Source: Citrobacter sedlakii NBRC 105722 (lineage in GTDB: Bacteria > Pseudomonadota > Gammaproteobacteria > Enterobacterales > Enterobacteriaceae). From it: 64,000 nt of DNA. Both the position numbers and the translations under genes were made by a program. The stretch is from NCBI RefSeq assembly GCF_000759835.1, contig NZ_BBNB01000002.1:558001-622000 (forward strand), given 5' to 3'. Each line of letters opens with the position of its first letter. Position 1 is the first letter of the stretch. Under the pieces are notes generated by a model, which worked only from the letters and a program-made list of their open reading frames with translations, was not told the DNA's origin and made no database searches. Positions 10,107-21,315 of the stretch are shown here, one piece after another.

Positions 10107-11153
10107 ATGAGTCAGAAAAATTTTGTTGAACTGCGCAACGTCACCAAACGATTCGGCAGCAACACGGTGATCGACAATATCACTCTCACGATTCCGCAGG
10201 GACAAATGGTGACGCTGCTCGGTCCCTCCGGCTGCGGTAAAACCACTATTCTGCGTCTGGTCGCCGGGCTGGAAAAACCGAGTGAAGGGCAGATTTTTAT
10301 CGATGGCGAAGATGTTACCCACCGTTCCATTCAGCAGCGCGATATCTGTATGGTGTTCCAGTCCTATGCTCTGTTCCCGCATATGTCGCTGGGAGAAAAC
10401 GTTGGCTACGGCCTGAAGATGCTCGGCGTCTCACGGCAGGAAGTCAACGCCCGGGTGAAGGAGGCGCTGGCGATGGTCGATCTTGACGGCTTTGAAGCGC
10501 GCTATGTCGATCAGATCTCCGGCGGCCAACAGCAGCGCGTGGCGCTGGCGCGCGCCTTGATCCTCAAACCAAAGGTGCTGTTGTTCGATGAGCCGCTGAG
10601 TAACCTCGACGCTAACCTCCGGCGCAGCATGCGTGACAAGATCCGCGAACTGCAAAAGCAGTTTGATATTACCTCACTGTACGTCACCCACGATCAAAGC
10701 GAAGCCTTTGCCGTTTCCGACACCGTGCTGGTGATGAACAAAGGACATATTATGCAGATCGGTTCGCCGCAGGAACTGTACCGCCAGCCCGCGTCACGTT
10801 TTATGGCGAGCTTTATGGGCGATGCCAACCTGTTCCCGGCCACCTTCACCCCGGAAGCGGTGAATATTTACGGTTATCGCCTGCCGCGCCCCGCGCACTT
10901 TGTGGCTGAAGGCGCCGGGACCGTGGGCGTGCGTCCGGAAGCGATCACCTTAAGCGATCGTGGGGAAGAGAGTCAGCGTTGCGCCATCCGGCACGTGGCC
11001 TATATGGGGCCACAGTATGAAGTAACGGTGGAGTGGCACGGGCAGGAGATTTTATTACAGGTCAACGCTACGCGCTTACAGCCGGACGTCGGCGAGCAGT
11101 ACTACCTCGAAATCCACCCGTACGGCATGTTTATGTTAGCGGACGCGGCGTGA
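10107..11153 (+). CDS. afuC: AfuC, ABC transporter ATP-binding protein
   Basis: 348 residues from [17 protein letters not shown]. The ATG is preceded by GGAG at good spacing; an in-frame ATG four codons earlier overlaps the afuB end. It shows Walker A (GPSGCGKTT), signature [14 protein letters not shown], Walker B ([11 protein letters not shown]) and switch histidine (YVTHDQSEA). A C-terminal TOBE-type domain covers about residues 240-345. Apart from a few residues it matches the AfuC annotated as a ferric transporter ATPase in E. coli K-12; function should follow AfuA. Confidence 0.94.
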   Translation: MSQKNFVELRNVTKRFGSNTVIDNITLTIPQGQMVTLLGPSGCGKTTILRLVAGLEKPSEGQIFIDGEDVTHRSIQQRDICMVFQSYALFPHMSLGENVGYGLKMLGVSRQEVNARVKEALAMVDLDGFEARYVDQISGGQQQRVALARALILKPKVLLFDEPLSNLDANLRRSMRDKIRELQKQFDITSLYVTHDQSEAFAVSDTVLVMNKGHIMQIGSPQELYRQPASRFMASFMGDANLFPATFTPEAVNIYGYRLPRPAHFVAEGAGTVGVRPEAITLSDRGEESQRCAIRHVAYMGPQYEVTVEWHGQEILLQVNATRLQPDVGEQYYLEIHPYGMFMLADAA

Positions 11154-11158
11154 TCGTT

Positions 11159-11183
11159 GCCGGGTGGCGCGACGCCACCCGGC
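11159..11183. repeat. REP-type perfect hairpin between convergent afuC and mmuM
   Basis: GCCGGGTGGCG and its inverse CGCCACCCGGC flank a three-base loop. It lies five bases after afuC and just before the 3' end of mmuM, where it can cap or terminate both converging transcripts. Confidence 0.75.
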
Positions 11184-11189
11184 GCACCC

Positions 11190-12122
11190 TCAGCGCCGGG
11201 CGTTTAATTCGGCAATATCCTTTGGCGTCGTCCGGCAGCAGCCGCCTATCAGCTTCGCCCCCGCCGCTAACCACTGCGGCAAATAATCCGCCAGCGTCTC
11301 GCACGCTTCACCATGATGATGCCAGGTTTTGCTCACCGCATCGTAATGCTCACCCGAATTCGGGTAAATCACCAGCGGCAGCGCCGTTACGCCGCGCAAA
11401 TGCTGTAACGCGGCGGTGGTGTTTTCCAGCGCGATGCAATTAATGCCAATCGCGACCACCTGCGGATAATGATTCAGCCACTCGGCCACCTCCTGCAACG
11501 GCGTGCCGTCGCTCAGATGTTCACTGTCGCGTAGGGTGAAAGAGAACCATGCGCGGGCGCGCGGGTAGTCGGTCAACAGCGCCGCCAGCGCCTGAATCTC
11601 AACAAAGTTAGGCAGCGTTTCACAGGCCAGCAGATCGGCGCCAGCATCCAGTAGCGCCTCAACGCGCGGACGGTGGAAGGCCTGAAATTGCTCGGGGGTG
11701 CGCACGTAGTCACCGCGATATTCCGACCCGTCCGCCAGGAACGCGCCATACGGGCCGACCGATCCCGCCACCAGCAGCGTGCCCGCCTGCGGATTTTCCG
11801 CCAGCCAGGCTTCGCGAGCTTTACGCGCCAGCTCCACGCTTTTGCCGATCAGCGCTTTGGCCTGCGCTTCATCCAGTCCGCGCGCCGCAAACCCTTCCGG
11901 CGTGGCCTGGTAGCTGGCGGTAATCGCGCACTGGGCCCCGGCGCGAAAATAGTCCAGATGCACTTCGCGGATCAGCTCCGGGTTTTCTACCAGCACCCTG
12001 GCTGACCACAAACTGTCGGTAAGATCGCACCCCCGCGCTTCCAGCTCCGTCGCCATTGCCCCGTCCAGCAACAGAAAATCGTGCTTTTCGAGAATGGCGC
12101 TTAACGGATTATTCTGCGACAT
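11190..12122 (-). CDS. mmuM: homocysteine S-methyltransferase MmuM
   Basis: 310 residues. Transfers a methyl group from S-methylmethionine to homocysteine, giving two methionines. The zinc-binding cysteines are the single Cys in NCIALENTT and the pair in IGGCCRTTP near the C-terminus. The start is set at [15 protein letters not shown], matching E. coli MmuM; the longer open frame upstream runs through mmuP in another frame. It overlaps the end of mmuP by 14 bases, so the two are co-transcribed. Confidence 0.96.
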   Translation of the reverse strand: MSQNNPLSAILEKHDFLLLDGAMATELEARGCDLTDSLWSARVLVENPELIREVHLDYFRAGAQCAITASYQATPEGFAARGLDEAQAKALIGKSVELARKAREAWLAENPQAGTLLVAGSVGPYGAFLADGSEYRGDYVRTPEQFQAFHRPRVEALLDAGADLLACETLPNFVEIQALAALLTDYPRARAWFSFTLRDSEHLSDGTPLQEVAEWLNHYPQVVAIGINCIALENTTAALQHLRGVTALPLVIYPNSGEHYDAVSKTWHHHGEACETLADYLPQWLAAGAKLIGGCCRTTPKDIAELNARR

Positions 12123-13512
12123 GTTCAGACTCCTGTTGTTTATCTCGCGATTGAGTAAGGAAATAAACACCATAACACAGCGCCACAAACGGTAAACCGC
12201 ACCACAGCGCAATTCTCTGACTCGGATCGAAAGCCAGCCCGATACAGGCCACCAGGCAAAGGACGAACCCGGACACGGGCACCAACGGATACCAGGGGGC
12301 GCGATACTGTAGCGCATCAAGCGTTTTGCCCTGCTGAACGTGACGACGACGAAAAACAAAGTGTGACGCGCAGATACTCAGCCACACCGCCACCACAGCA
12401 AAGCCGGAAATCGCCGACAGCGCGACATAGACCGTATCCGGCGCGATCACGCTGGAAAACAGCGCCAGCACGCCGCCGAGCATACTCACCGACAGCGCGG
12501 TAAGCGGCACGCCATTGCGAGTCACCCGCGCAAAACAGGCGGGCAGCGTGCGCTCGTTAGACAGCGACCACAGCATCCGCCCGGACGCGTACAGCCCGGA
12601 GTTTGCCGCCGACAGGATCGCAGTCAGGATCACGAAGTTCACAATATCCGCCGCGTAAGGAATGCCCACCTTCTCAAATACCAGCACAAACGGGCTTTTT
12701 TCAACCCCCGCCTGCTGCATTGGGATCAGCGCCGCCAGTACGAACACGGTGCCGATAAAGAAAATGATCAGCCGCGCAATGGTAGTACGAATCGCCACCG
12801 GGATGACTTTTTGCGGGTTTTCCGTTTCACCGGCGGCAATGCCGATAAGCTCCGTGCCGGAAAAGGCGAAATTCACCGCCACCATGGTCATCAGAATCGG
12901 CAGACCGCCGTGTGGAAACCAGCCTTCGGCGGTAATATTGCTTAACCCCGGCGCGGGTGAACCGTCCTGCATCGGAATGATACCGAAAATCGCCGCCCCG
13001 CCGAGAACAATAAACGCGATGATGGTGATCACCTTCACCAGTGAAAACCAGAACTCGCCTTCGGCAAAAAAGCGGGTGGACACCACGTTCAGACCAAATA
13101 TCACCAGACAGAAAATGACACACCAGATCCAGACGGGTACCTGGGGAAACCAGTACTGCATGCAAAATCCGGCGGCGGTAAAGCTGGAGCCGAGCGCCAC
13201 AGTCCAGGTTAGCCAGTAAAGCCATGCCACGGTGTACCCCGTCGCCGGACCGAGGTAGCGCGCGGCATAGACGTGAAACGCCCCGGTTTCCGGCATCGCG
13301 ACCGACAGCTCGCCAAGACACTGCATCACCAGCCAGACCACCAGCGCGCCAATCAGATAAGCCAGCAGCGTCCCTGCCGCCCCGGTGGTCGAAATAATGT
13401 ATCCGGTATTGAAAAATAAGCCGGTACCGATTACGCCGCCCAGAGACAGCATAATCAGATGGCGGGTTTTCATGGTGCGCTTCAGTGGCGCATGTTGTTG
13501 TGTTGTTTGCAT
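12109..13512 (-). CDS. mmuP: S-methylmethionine permease MmuP
   Basis: 467 residues, amino acid-polyamine-organocation (APC) permease with 12 membrane segments. The family start motif is [16 protein letters not shown] near residue 30, with [16 protein letters not shown] in the middle. The start [15 protein letters not shown] is favoured over one eight codons earlier by agreement with E. coli MmuP. It takes up S-methylmethionine made by plants and is the first gene of mmuPM. A run of MetJ-like boxes overlaps its leader. Confidence 0.96.
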   Translation of the reverse strand: MQTTQQHAPLKRTMKTRHLIMLSLGGVIGTGLFFNTGYIISTTGAAGTLLAYLIGALVVWLVMQCLGELSVAMPETGAFHVYAARYLGPATGYTVAWLYWLTWTVALGSSFTAAGFCMQYWFPQVPVWIWCVIFCLVIFGLNVVSTRFFAEGEFWFSLVKVITIIAFIVLGGAAIFGIIPMQDGSPAPGLSNITAEGWFPHGGLPILMTMVAVNFAFSGTELIGIAAGETENPQKVIPVAIRTTIARLIIFFIGTVFVLAALIPMQQAGVEKSPFVLVFEKVGIPYAADIVNFVILTAILSAANSGLYASGRMLWSLSNERTLPACFARVTRNGVPLTALSVSMLGGVLALFSSVIAPDTVYVALSAISGFAVVAVWLSICASHFVFRRRHVQQGKTLDALQYRAPWYPLVPVSGFVLCLVACIGLAFDPSQRIALWCGLPFVALCYGVYFLTQSRDKQQESEHVAE

Positions 13513-13514
13513 AT

Positions 13515-13546
13515 AACCTTCTAAACGTATGGACATCTAAACATCC
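13515..13546 (-). promoter_or_regulatory. MetJ operator: four consecutive met boxes before mmuP
   Basis: Read on the minus strand, four adjacent 8-mers GGATGTTT, AGATGTCC, ATACGTTT and AGAAGGTT each match the met-box consensus AGACGTCT at 5-6 of 8 positions. MetJ binds tandem boxes cooperatively and needs at least two. The array lies immediately upstream of the mmuP start codon and downstream of a TATAAC-like -10 element, so methionine/SAM repression of mmuPM is expected. Confidence 0.75.
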
Positions 13547-13589
13547 AAAGAAGGTTTGTTATACCGTGTTTACGGGCGGAATGCAAAAC

Positions 13590-14789
13590 TCAGCCAGCCG
13601 CCAGGCGGCGCGATGTCCGGCTCATCAGCACAAACACCGCCAGTCCCGCCAGCAGGATCCCTGGCGCTGACGCCGCCATCACACCGACGGTACCGGTGCC
13701 GAGCGCCAGCATTTTCCCGGCCAGCAGCGGCCCGCTCATCGCTCCGAGGCGCCCGACCGCCACGGCGGTGCCGACCCCTGTCGCCCGAATGTCGGTACTG
13801 TAGAACAGCGGCGCCAGCGCGTAGAGCACGCTTTGCCCGCCGGTGGCGAACAGCCCGGCGATGAATCCGGCCATCAGCATACCGCTGAAGGAAGAGACGG
13901 TGCCCAGCGCCAGCAGCGAGGCCAGCATCCCGCTATAGATCAGAAGCGACATGGTCAGCGGCCGCAGCTTGTCCATCAACGCCCCGAGGATCAGCGTGCC
14001 TGCCGCCGCGCCGATTTGCAGGGAAAACATCACCCGCGCCGCCTGCGAAGGCTGGAATCCCTGTTCCACCAACAGCATCGGCAGCCAGTTGATCAGCATG
14101 TAGACCACCAGCAGGGTGAAGAAATAGCACAGCCAGAGCAGCAGCGTGGCGCTGGCCGTCGCCGGGGCAAACAGCGCGCGCAACGGTGGCGCGCCCGGGG
14201 TTTGACCGGCAAATACTGCCGACTCGGGCAGCCAGCGCATCAGCAACGGCACCAGCAGCAGCGGAATCATGCCGCCCACCCAGAAGACGGTCTGCCAGGC
14301 CGTTGCGACACCGGCAAAACCGAGCATTGCCGCCAGCGCGGCGCCAATAGGAACCCCGCAGTACATCAGGCTGACCGCCGTGCCGCGAAAGCGTGGCCCC
14401 GCGGCTTCGGAGGTGAGCGCAATCAGATTCGGCAGCGCGGCGCCCAGGCCCACGCCGGTCATCAGGCGGGCAAACACCAGCGTGAAGAAATTCCACGACA
14501 GGGCGGTCGCCAGCGAAAACACGCCGAACAGCGCCACGGAGGCGATCAGGACGCGCTTGCGTCCATAGCGATCCGCCAGCATGCCACCGACCAGCGCGCC
14601 GGGTAACAGGCCGAGGATCCCGGCGCTGAAGATCCAGCCCATTTGCATGCTATCCAGCGAGAATGCCCGGGCGATGCCCACGGCGGCGATACCGGCGGCC
14701 TGGAGATCGAGCCCTTCCATCAGGGCGACCAGAAAACACAGCCCGATGGTCAGCATCAGGCGCGATGTAGCGTAGGGACGAGGATGCAT
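13590..14789 (-). CDS. mhpT: 3-(3-hydroxyphenyl)propionate transporter MhpT
   Basis: 399-residue major facilitator superfamily (aromatic acid:H+ symporter) protein with 12 membrane segments. Motif A is GGMLADRYGRKR after segment 2, and MEGLDLQAAGIA in segment 1 is typical of the subfamily. The start MHPRPYATSRLM has AGGGAG just upstream; the longer frame reaches into the gap after mhpE and is not needed. Last gene of the mhp operon; its C-terminus is diverged from E. coli MhpT in the final ten residues. Confidence 0.94.
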   Translation of the reverse strand: MHPRPYATSRLMLTIGLCFLVALMEGLDLQAAGIAAVGIARAFSLDSMQMGWIFSAGILGLLPGALVGGMLADRYGRKRVLIASVALFGVFSLATALSWNFFTLVFARLMTGVGLGAALPNLIALTSEAAGPRFRGTAVSLMYCGVPIGAALAAMLGFAGVATAWQTVFWVGGMIPLLLVPLLMRWLPESAVFAGQTPGAPPLRALFAPATASATLLLWLCYFFTLLVVYMLINWLPMLLVEQGFQPSQAARVMFSLQIGAAAGTLILGALMDKLRPLTMSLLIYSGMLASLLALGTVSSFSGMLMAGFIAGLFATGGQSVLYALAPLFYSTDIRATGVGTAVAVGRLGAMSGPLLAGKMLALGTGTVGVMAASAPGILLAGLAVFVLMSRTSRRLAAG

Positions 14790-14858
14790 AAGATCTCCCT
14801 CTGAGTTCACGGGGCAGGTGAATGGCGGCTGATACGTTGCCAGCCGCATCATTCTTAT

Positions 14859-15872
14859 TTATTGACAGTTGCGCAGATCCAGCGCCACATCGACGATCAT
14901 GTCTTCCTGGCCGCCCACCATCCGGCGTTTCCCCAGTTCGACGAGGATGTCGACCGCGCTCAGGCCGTAGCGTGCCGCCGCCACTTCGCAGTGACGCAGG
15001 AAGCTGGAGTACACGCCGGCATAGCCCAGCGCGAGGGTTTCGCGATCCACGCGCACCGGGCGGTCCTGTAACGGGCGCACCAGATCGTCGGCGGCGTCCA
15101 TCAGCGCATACAGATCGGCGCCGTGCTGCCAGCCGAGCTTATCGGCCGCGGCAATAAAGACTTCCAGCGGCGCGTTGCCCGCCCCGGCTCCCATTCCCGC
15201 CAGGCTGGCGTCAATGCGGTCACAGCCCTCTTCCACGGCGGCGATCGAGTTCGCCACCCCAAGACTCAGGTTGTGATGCGCGTGCATGCCGGTTTCTGTT
15301 TCCGGCTTCAGCACCGCTTTCAGGGCGCGGAAGCGATCGCGAATGTCCGTCATGTTCATTGCGCCGCCGGAGTCGACCACATAGATGCAGGTCGCGCCGT
15401 AGCCTTCCATCAGCTTCGCCTGCCTGGCCAGATTTTCCGGCGTGGTCATATGGCTCATCATCAGGAAACCGACGGTGTCCATTCCCAGCTCACGGGCAGA
15501 GTGAATATGCTGAGCGGAGACGTCCGCCTCGGTGCAGTGGGTCGCCACGCGCACCACCCGCGCCCCGGCCTGATACGCATTTTTCAGGTCGTGAATCGTG
15601 CCGATCCCCGGCAACAACAGCGTGGCGATTTTGGCATGTTTCACCACCTCCGCCGCCGCTTCAATCCACTGCAAATCGCTGTGCGCGCCAAAGCCGTAGT
15701 TGAAGCTGGAGCCTTGCAGGCCGTCGCCGTGGGCGACCTCAATCGAATCCACCCGCGCGTCGTCGAGCGCTTTCGCAATCTGGCGCACGTTTTCCAGTGA
15801 ATACTGATGACGAATGGCGTGCATGCCGTCGCGCAGGGTCACGTCCGAGATGTAGAGTTTTTTACCGTTCAT
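14859..15872 (-). CDS. mhpE: 4-hydroxy-2-oxovalerate aldolase MhpE
   Basis: 337 residues, DRE-TIM (HMGL-like) aldolase. [14 protein letters not shown] near the N-terminus provides the metal-binding aspartate (D17) and catalytic arginine and histidine region; [14 protein letters not shown] gives the metal-ligand histidines. It cleaves 4-hydroxy-2-oxovalerate to pyruvate and acetaldehyde, which is channelled to MhpF. It overlaps mhpF by four bases, fitting their stable complex. Confidence 0.96.
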   Translation of the reverse strand: MNGKKLYISDVTLRDGMHAIRHQYSLENVRQIAKALDDARVDSIEVAHGDGLQGSSFNYGFGAHSDLQWIEAAAEVVKHAKIATLLLPGIGTIHDLKNAYQAGARVVRVATHCTEADVSAQHIHSARELGMDTVGFLMMSHMTTPENLARQAKLMEGYGATCIYVVDSGGAMNMTDIRDRFRALKAVLKPETETGMHAHHNLSLGVANSIAAVEEGCDRIDASLAGMGAGAGNAPLEVFIAAADKLGWQHGADLYALMDAADDLVRPLQDRPVRVDRETLALGYAGVYSSFLRHCEVAAARYGLSAVDILVELGKRRMVGGQEDMIVDVALDLRNCQ

Positions 15873-16819
15873 GCTGCTTCTCCTGCCCGACGCGTCAGCG
15901 ACTGCGCCATCTTTTCAGCGGTCGCCAGCGCGCTGGAGGTCATAATATCGAGATTGCCCGCATACGCTGGCAGGTAGTGCGCCGCCCCTTCCACTTCCAG
16001 ATACACCGCGGTTTTCAGCCCACAGAACTGTCCGATGCCCGGCAAATTCACTGGTTTATCCTCAGGAATGACCTCAAACTGCACGCGCTGCTTCAGGCGA
16101 TAGCCCGGCACGTAAGCCTGCACTGCGGCCGCCATCTCGTTGATGGACGCTTCCACTTCCGCCTGCGAGGCGGCGTCGCTCAGCACATAGACGGTGTCGC
16201 GCATCATCAGCGGCGGTTCGGCCGGGTTAAGCACGATAATCGCTTTTCCCTTCGCCGCACCGCCCACCGCCTCAATGGCTTTCGCGGTGGTTTCGGTGAA
16301 CTCGTCAATGTTTGCCCGCGTTCCCGGTCCGGCGGATTTACTGGCGATCGAGGCGATAATCTCGGCGTAATGCACCCGCGCCACGCGGGAGACCGCCGCC
16401 ACCATCGGGATGGTCGCCTGCCCGCCGCAGGTGACCATGTTGACGTTCTGCTGGTCGACGTTGGCCGCGAGATTGACCACCGGCACGCAGTACGGGCCAA
16501 TGGCCGCAGGCGTCAGGTCAATCAGGCGAATGCCCGGCTTCGCTTCGCGCAGGGCGGCGTCGTTTTTGACATGCGCCCCCGCGCTGGTGGCATCGAACAC
16601 AATATCAATGTCGGCAAATTCCGCCATCGCCATCAGCCCTCGTACCCCGTCGTGGGTGGTGGCGACGCCCATGCGGCGGGCGCGGGCCAGTCCGTCCGAT
16701 TCAGGGTCGATACCGACCATCACCGCCATCTCCAGATGCTGACCGTGACGCAAAATTTTAATCATCAAATCGGTGCCGATATTGCCGGAACCGATAATGG
16801 CAACCTTACACTTACTCAT
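15869..16819 (-). CDS. mhpF: acetaldehyde dehydrogenase (CoA-acylating) MhpF
   Basis: 316 residues. It has an N-terminal NAD-binding Rossmann motif ([11 protein letters not shown]) and catalytic Cys131 in [12 protein letters not shown]. Converts acetaldehyde from MhpE to acetyl-CoA. Four-base overlaps with mhpD upstream and mhpE downstream. Confidence 0.96.
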   Translation of the reverse strand: MSKCKVAIIGSGNIGTDLMIKILRHGQHLEMAVMVGIDPESDGLARARRMGVATTHDGVRGLMAMAEFADIDIVFDATSAGAHVKNDAALREAKPGIRLIDLTPAAIGPYCVPVVNLAANVDQQNVNMVTCGGQATIPMVAAVSRVARVHYAEIIASIASKSAGPGTRANIDEFTETTAKAIEAVGGAAKGKAIIVLNPAEPPLMMRDTVYVLSDAASQAEVEASINEMAAAVQAYVPGYRLKQRVQFEVIPEDKPVNLPGIGQFCGLKTAVYLEVEGAAHYLPAYAGNLDIMTSSALATAEKMAQSLTRRAGEAA

Positions 16820-17625
16820 GACTGACTTCCTTCTGTGGTCGCCGCGGAAAACGTGACGGCAACCGAACCAATACCTGCAATATGGGCGGCAAAGGTGTCG
16901 CCCGCGTTGACCGCGACCATCGGCCCCAGCGCCCCGGTCAGAATAATGTCACCGGCGCGCAGCGGCTCGCCGAGGCTGGCCATTTTGCGCGCCAGCCAGA
17001 CGGTGGCGTTCAGCGGATGCCCAAGGCATTCGCTGCCGCGTCCGCTGGACACCTCTTCGTTATTGCGCGTCATGTGCATGGCGCAGTTTTTCAGATCGAC
17101 TCCGGCCAGACGCTGCGCCGGGCCGCCGAGCACATACACGCCGCAGGAGGCGTTGTCCGCCACGGTGTCGACAAACTGAATCGACCAGTCGCGGATGCGG
17201 CTGCCCACCACTTCCAGCGCGGGCAGCACCCATTCAACGGCGCCAGCCAGTTCATCAAAGGTGGTGTCAACGTGCGGCAGATCCCGGTTAAGCACCAGCG
17301 CGATTTCCGCTTCGATGCGCGGTTGCAGCACGCGGGAAAACGGGATGGTCTCGTTGTCGCCGTAGCACATGTCGGCGAACAGGGTGCCAAAGTCCGGCTG
17401 ACTCACCCCCAGTTGCTGCTGGACTTTCGGGTGCGTCAAGCCGACTTTGCGTCCGACTACCCGGCGCCCCTGCGCCACGGCGTGTTCAACATTGATGCGC
17501 TGAATGGCATAGGCGGCTTCCGCACTCTCCACGCCCGGCCATTCACGCACCGGCGCAATGGCTTCGCCCTGCTCTTCTGCACGCCGCAACGCTGCGGCGA
17601 TTGGTTCAAGGATAGTGTTCGACAT
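16816..17625 (-). CDS. mhpD: 2-oxopent-4-enoate hydratase MhpD
   Basis: 269 residues, fumarylacetoacetase-like hydratase family. Adds water to 2-hydroxypenta-2,4-dienoate. The metal-binding acidic cluster is seen in [14 protein letters not shown], and [17 protein letters not shown] is the characteristic N-terminal motif. It overlaps mhpF by four bases and follows mhpC by nine. Confidence 0.95.
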   Translation of the reverse strand: MSNTILEPIAAALRRAEEQGEAIAPVREWPGVESAEAAYAIQRINVEHAVAQGRRVVGRKVGLTHPKVQQQLGVSQPDFGTLFADMCYGDNETIPFSRVLQPRIEAEIALVLNRDLPHVDTTFDELAGAVEWVLPALEVVGSRIRDWSIQFVDTVADNASCGVYVLGGPAQRLAGVDLKNCAMHMTRNNEEVSSGRGSECLGHPLNATVWLARKMASLGEPLRAGDIILTGALGPMVAVNAGDTFAAHIAGIGSVAVTFSAATTEGSQS

Positions 17626-17634
17626 AACCGTTCC

Positions 17635-18501
17635 TTATGGGCGCGCGAGGAAATTGAGTACCAGTTGGTTAAAGGCGTCCGCATGTTCCCACTGCGCCCA
17701 GTGGCCGCAGTCGCGATAGATATGCAGTTCGGCACCGGCAATCCCGGCGAGCAGGCGCAGACCGGCGTCCATCGGCACAAAGCGGTCGTTGCGCCCCCAG
17801 ACAATCAGGGTCCGGGCGGTGATTTCGCTCAGGCGCGGCGTGAAGTCGGGGAATTGCTTCGGGTTCGCCTCCAGACTCTTAATAAAGTTGTCCAGATGAT
17901 CGCGGCGCGACAGCATATTGTTCAGCCGCGCTTCAAACAGCGCGTCGGTCAGGTCGCGGGGGTCATGGACGAAGATGTTCATCATCTGTTTCAGATTGTC
18001 GATGGTCGGCTCGCGGTAAAGCTGATTCAGCCGCTTAATGCCTTCCGTCGGCATTGGCGTGAACAGGCTCATGCCGCCGGTTCCCCCGCCCATCAGCACC
18101 AGCCTGCCGACGCGCTCCGGCCAGCTCAGGGTGAAGGCGACGGCGCTGTGGCCGCCCATTGAGTTACCCAGCAGGTGGACGTTCTGAATGTCCAGTTGGT
18201 CGACCACGCTTTTCAGAATGCGGGCATTGAGATCGGATCGTGACCCGGTATTGACGATCGAATCGCTCTTGCCCCAGCCCGGGCAGTCGAGCAGGATCAC
18301 GCGATAGCCCGCTTCCACCAGCGGATCGATATTGCGGCTGAAGTTGGCCCAGCCCGTGGCCCCCGGGCCGGAACCGTGCAGCAGAACGACGGTTTCGTCG
18401 CCTGCGCCGCAGTCGTTGTAATGGATGCGTAGCGTTTTACCGGTTTCCTCAACGTTGAGAAAACGGCTGGTCGCGGCTTCGGTTTGCGGTTGATAACTCA
18501 T
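17635..18501 (-). CDS. mhpC: 2-hydroxy-6-oxonona-2,4-dienedioate hydrolase MhpC
   Basis: 288-residue alpha/beta hydrolase that splits the C-C bond of the ring-fission product to succinate and 2-hydroxypentadienoate. It shows the oxyanion loop [10 protein letters not shown], nucleophile S114 in GNSMGGHS, an aspartate in WGRNDRFVP and the catalytic histidine in CGHWAQWE. Starts 16 bases after mhpB. Confidence 0.96.
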   Translation of the reverse strand: MSYQPQTEAATSRFLNVEETGKTLRIHYNDCGAGDETVVLLHGSGPGATGWANFSRNIDPLVEAGYRVILLDCPGWGKSDSIVNTGSRSDLNARILKSVVDQLDIQNVHLLGNSMGGHSAVAFTLSWPERVGRLVLMGGGTGGMSLFTPMPTEGIKRLNQLYREPTIDNLKQMMNIFVHDPRDLTDALFEARLNNMLSRRDHLDNFIKSLEANPKQFPDFTPRLSEITARTLIVWGRNDRFVPMDAGLRLLAGIAGAELHIYRDCGHWAQWEHADAFNQLVLNFLARP

Positions 18502-18517
18502 GATGTTCTCCTGCCTT

Positions 18518-19462
18518 TCAGTTCAGTGTTCTGGCGCTCAGCGAGCCAAATCCGGCGATCCACTCCGGGATCGGGCGATAGTAACGACCTTCGCTTCGCC
18601 AGGCGCCAAAGGCGGAAATGGCGGCGAAAGCGGCAACCCAGGTTTTAATTTCGTGGGTGGATTTGCCCGCGATCGCCGACAGCTCTTCATTGCTGACGGC
18701 ATCCAGTTCGGCAATACGACCCTGTTCGAGCAGCGACATAAACCGGTTGTCCCAGATGGGGTTCAGCGGGTGCAGCGTTTTCTGATCTGCAACAAACTTC
18801 TCGGCGGCGCCGATCACCCGCTGCTGACGCAGCTCACGCTCCCCGGCAGGCAACTGTTTGCCACTGCCCAGCAGGCGATCGCGCATATGGGCGTCGGCTT
18901 TCGCCAGCTCCGGCACCGGCGGCTGGTGCGACAACCCGCCGGACCCTAAAAACAGCACCCGCTTATTAAGCGTGCTGGTGAAACGACCAATCGCTTCCCC
19001 CAGCATCCGGGTACGCTGAAAGCCCGGCAACGGCGCGGCGACGCCGTTGATAAACACCGGCAGCACCGGCACGTTGTCCAGCCCGCCGAGCAAAAACTCC
19101 AGCGGCTGGGCAAAGCCGTGATCGACCTGCATACAATACGAGACGGCGAGATCGATGCCGCTTTTCATCACCGCGTGGGCGCAGGCTTCGGCCAGTTCAG
19201 TCGGTACCGGCAGTTCCCCCGCCGCGCTGCCAAAATCGCCAATCGCCGTCGCGCCGACGCCTAAACAAAACGGCGGCATGACGTCATAGAAAAACCCGTT
19301 GTAGTGATCCGGAGCGAACAGCACCACCAGTTCGGGATCAAACGCGGCGATCCGCGCGCGGGCACTGGCGATAACGCCGTTGACCTCGTCCAGCACGGCC
19401 TGCGCCGGGTCGACATAGCCCACCAGCGGCGAGTGGGAAAGACAGTGAAGATAAGCGTGCAT
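18518..19462 (-). CDS. mhpB: 2,3-dihydroxyphenylpropionate 1,2-dioxygenase MhpB
   Basis: 314 residues, class III extradiol ring-cleavage dioxygenase. The start [15 protein letters not shown] agrees with E. coli MhpB; iron-ligand and catalytic histidines lie in [16 protein letters not shown] and QVDHGFAQ. One base separates it from the mhpA stop. Confidence 0.96.
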   Translation of the reverse strand: MHAYLHCLSHSPLVGYVDPAQAVLDEVNGVIASARARIAAFDPELVVLFAPDHYNGFFYDVMPPFCLGVGATAIGDFGSAAGELPVPTELAEACAHAVMKSGIDLAVSYCMQVDHGFAQPLEFLLGGLDNVPVLPVFINGVAAPLPGFQRTRMLGEAIGRFTSTLNKRVLFLGSGGLSHQPPVPELAKADAHMRDRLLGSGKQLPAGERELRQQRVIGAAEKFVADQKTLHPLNPIWDNRFMSLLEQGRIAELDAVSNEELSAIAGKSTHEIKTWVAAFAAISAFGAWRSEGRYYRPIPEWIAGFGSLSARTLN

Positions 19463-19463
19463 A

Positions 19464-21125
19464 TCAGGCCACCTTTTCGACAGGAAGATTGGCATCCGCG
19501 CGGGTCAGCGTCATCACTGACGCCAGGGTATTGAGCGTGGCGCCGAGGGTTTGAGGAATGGCGACGGCGGCGACAAAGCGGTCCGGGCGCATCACCACCA
19601 GCGAGACGTTATGCCGTGCGAACCACTCGCGCAGACGCCCCTGCGCGTCGCCGATACGGATCACCCCGTCATGGCGGTCCTGCGGGATGCCAATCTGCAC
19701 CTCCGGCACCACCTGAATAAAGCGCGTGCCGGTGGCGCGCCACTGCCGAATCTGCGCTTCGCTCATCCCCCACAGCGGGTTACAGCCCCAGCCGATCACC
19801 GCGAAGTTCGCGCCGATGACGTTATCCAGCAGCGTCACCTCTCCCGTCTCCAGCGTGATCTTCGGCTGAATAAACATCTTGCCGACGGGGGACGTTGCGG
19901 CCTCGCCTTCACGCACCAGCGCGCCGTCGTGATACTGCGGCATCGGCTTGAAGCGCATTTCGAGGAAGTAGCGTTTCACCGGCGGCAGGTAGTTCAGCAG
20001 CCAGGAGGCGCCGTCACGCACCGCGCCATGCCAGCGCTTCGGCGGCGCCAGCACGTTGCCGGCGGTCACTGAGAGGTCAATCATCGCTTTTGCGTGATCG
20101 CGGCGTTCCTGCTGGTAGGTATCGAGCAGCGCGTCACTCGCTTTGCCGTCGATCACCAGCGCCAGCTTCCAGGCGAGGTTAAAGGCGTCGCGCATGCCGC
20201 TGTTATAGCCCTGCCCCTGCCAGACCGGCATGATGTGCGCCGCGTCGCCGGCCAACAGCACGCGATCGACGCGGAAGCGATCGGCAAGACGGGCGTTATG
20301 GGTGTAGACGCGCTGACGGATCAGCTCGACGTTGTCCGGGTTCGGCAGCACCTTGCTTAAGAGCTGACGCATGTTTTGCGGCTCGCTGAGCTGCGCCTCG
20401 GTCTCCCCTGGCATCACCATAAATTCAAAACGCCGCACCGCGTGGGGTAGTGCGGCGGAAACGTAAGGCCGCACCGGATCGCAGCACAGATAGACATGCG
20501 GCGTGCTGAGCGGATCGTTGGCAATATCGACCACAATCCACTGGTTCGGCGCGGTTTTCCCTTTGAACGGCACGTTCAGCGTGCGGCGCACCAGGCTCGC
20601 TCCGCCATCGCAGGCCACCAGCCACTGTGCTTTGACCGTTTCCCGTTGCCCCTGCGCCGTTTTCAGGTTGAGCGTCACCTCGCCTTCCTGCTGGCTGAAG
20701 GCTTCCAGCTCGCGAGAGAACAGACAGCGCACATTGGGAAAGCGCGACAGCCCCTCAAGCAACACCGCATCCACCTGCGGCTGGATAAACGCGTTGCGCC
20801 GCGACCAGCCGAACTCATCGGTCATCGGCTGAATATCAGCAAAGCAGCGGCCTTTTGGCGTAAGAAAGCGCATCGCGTGGTGTGGCGTGGTATGTGGCAA
20901 CACCTTCTCCACCAGCCCGACGGACTGCATGGTGCGCAGCGCCTCATCGTCAATGCCGATGGCGCGGGGATAGTCGATGAGCGTATCAAGCTTTTCCACC
21001 ACCAGCACCTCGATGCCCATCTGACCAAGATAGTTGGCCATCATCAGTCCGACCGGCCCCGCACCGGCTATGGCGACCTGAACGGTATGGTTGACGGCGG
21101 GTTGAATATCAGGGGTTGTTGACAT
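19464..21125 (-). CDS. mhpA: 3-(3-hydroxyphenyl)propionate hydroxylase MhpA
   Basis: 553-residue FAD monooxygenase, the first enzyme of the pathway. It shows the GxGxxG motif ([17 protein letters not shown]), the DG motif ([11 protein letters not shown]) and the GD motif ([18 protein letters not shown]). The start [14 protein letters not shown] has GAGG seven bases upstream; an in-frame ATG four codons earlier lacks that spacing. First gene of mhpABCDFET, transcribed away from mhpR. Confidence 0.96.
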   Translation of the reverse strand: MSTTPDIQPAVNHTVQVAIAGAGPVGLMMANYLGQMGIEVLVVEKLDTLIDYPRAIGIDDEALRTMQSVGLVEKVLPHTTPHHAMRFLTPKGRCFADIQPMTDEFGWSRRNAFIQPQVDAVLLEGLSRFPNVRCLFSRELEAFSQQEGEVTLNLKTAQGQRETVKAQWLVACDGGASLVRRTLNVPFKGKTAPNQWIVVDIANDPLSTPHVYLCCDPVRPYVSAALPHAVRRFEFMVMPGETEAQLSEPQNMRQLLSKVLPNPDNVELIRQRVYTHNARLADRFRVDRVLLAGDAAHIMPVWQGQGYNSGMRDAFNLAWKLALVIDGKASDALLDTYQQERRDHAKAMIDLSVTAGNVLAPPKRWHGAVRDGASWLLNYLPPVKRYFLEMRFKPMPQYHDGALVREGEAATSPVGKMFIQPKITLETGEVTLLDNVIGANFAVIGWGCNPLWGMSEAQIRQWRATGTRFIQVVPEVQIGIPQDRHDGVIRIGDAQGRLREWFARHNVSLVVMRPDRFVAAVAIPQTLGATLNTLASVMTLTRADANLPVEKVA

Positions 21126-21267
21126 GTTGTACCTCACGATTCGGACAAAACGGCGGGGCTGAGTCGGTTAGCCGCCGCACCTTTTTGTTAAAAATATGTG
21201 AATACTTTTTTATAGTGTTGTCAGTATAAGAAGGGCTTTTTGCGCTACAATCAAAACATGTCAGAAC

Positions 21268-21282
21268 GTGCACCAGGTGCAC
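21268..21282. promoter_or_regulatory. MhpR operator palindrome in the mhpA-mhpR gap
   Basis: Perfect 7-1-7 palindrome GTGCACCAGGTGCAC. The E. coli MhpR site upstream of mhpA, as I recall it, contains the same GGTGCACCTGGTGCAC core. It sits between the divergent mhpA and mhpR starts, where MhpR with 3-hydroxyphenylpropionate activates mhpA. A TGTGA half site near 21195 may belong to a weak CRP site but its other half is poor. Confidence 0.8.
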
Positions 21283-21315
21283 CTCGTTGTTTTAACTATA
21301 AATATGTCAATAAAC

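Noticed and set aside
6911-11153. Annotation of afuABC as a ferric iron transporter
   Set aside because: Sugar-phosphate binding reported for AfuA and the adjacent uhp-like regulatory genes point to hexose phosphates.
11154-13589. afu-mmu region as part of a CP4-6-like prophage
   Set aside because: In K-12 these genes lie in the CP4-6 region, but here no phage gene accompanies them.
15797-18162. Long plus-strand open frames of 342 and 426 codons opposite mhpE, mhpF, mhpD and mhpC
   Set aside because: They are antisense shadows of GC-rich genes: rich in His, Arg and Gln, no family, no ribosome site, and the minus-strand genes are fully explained.
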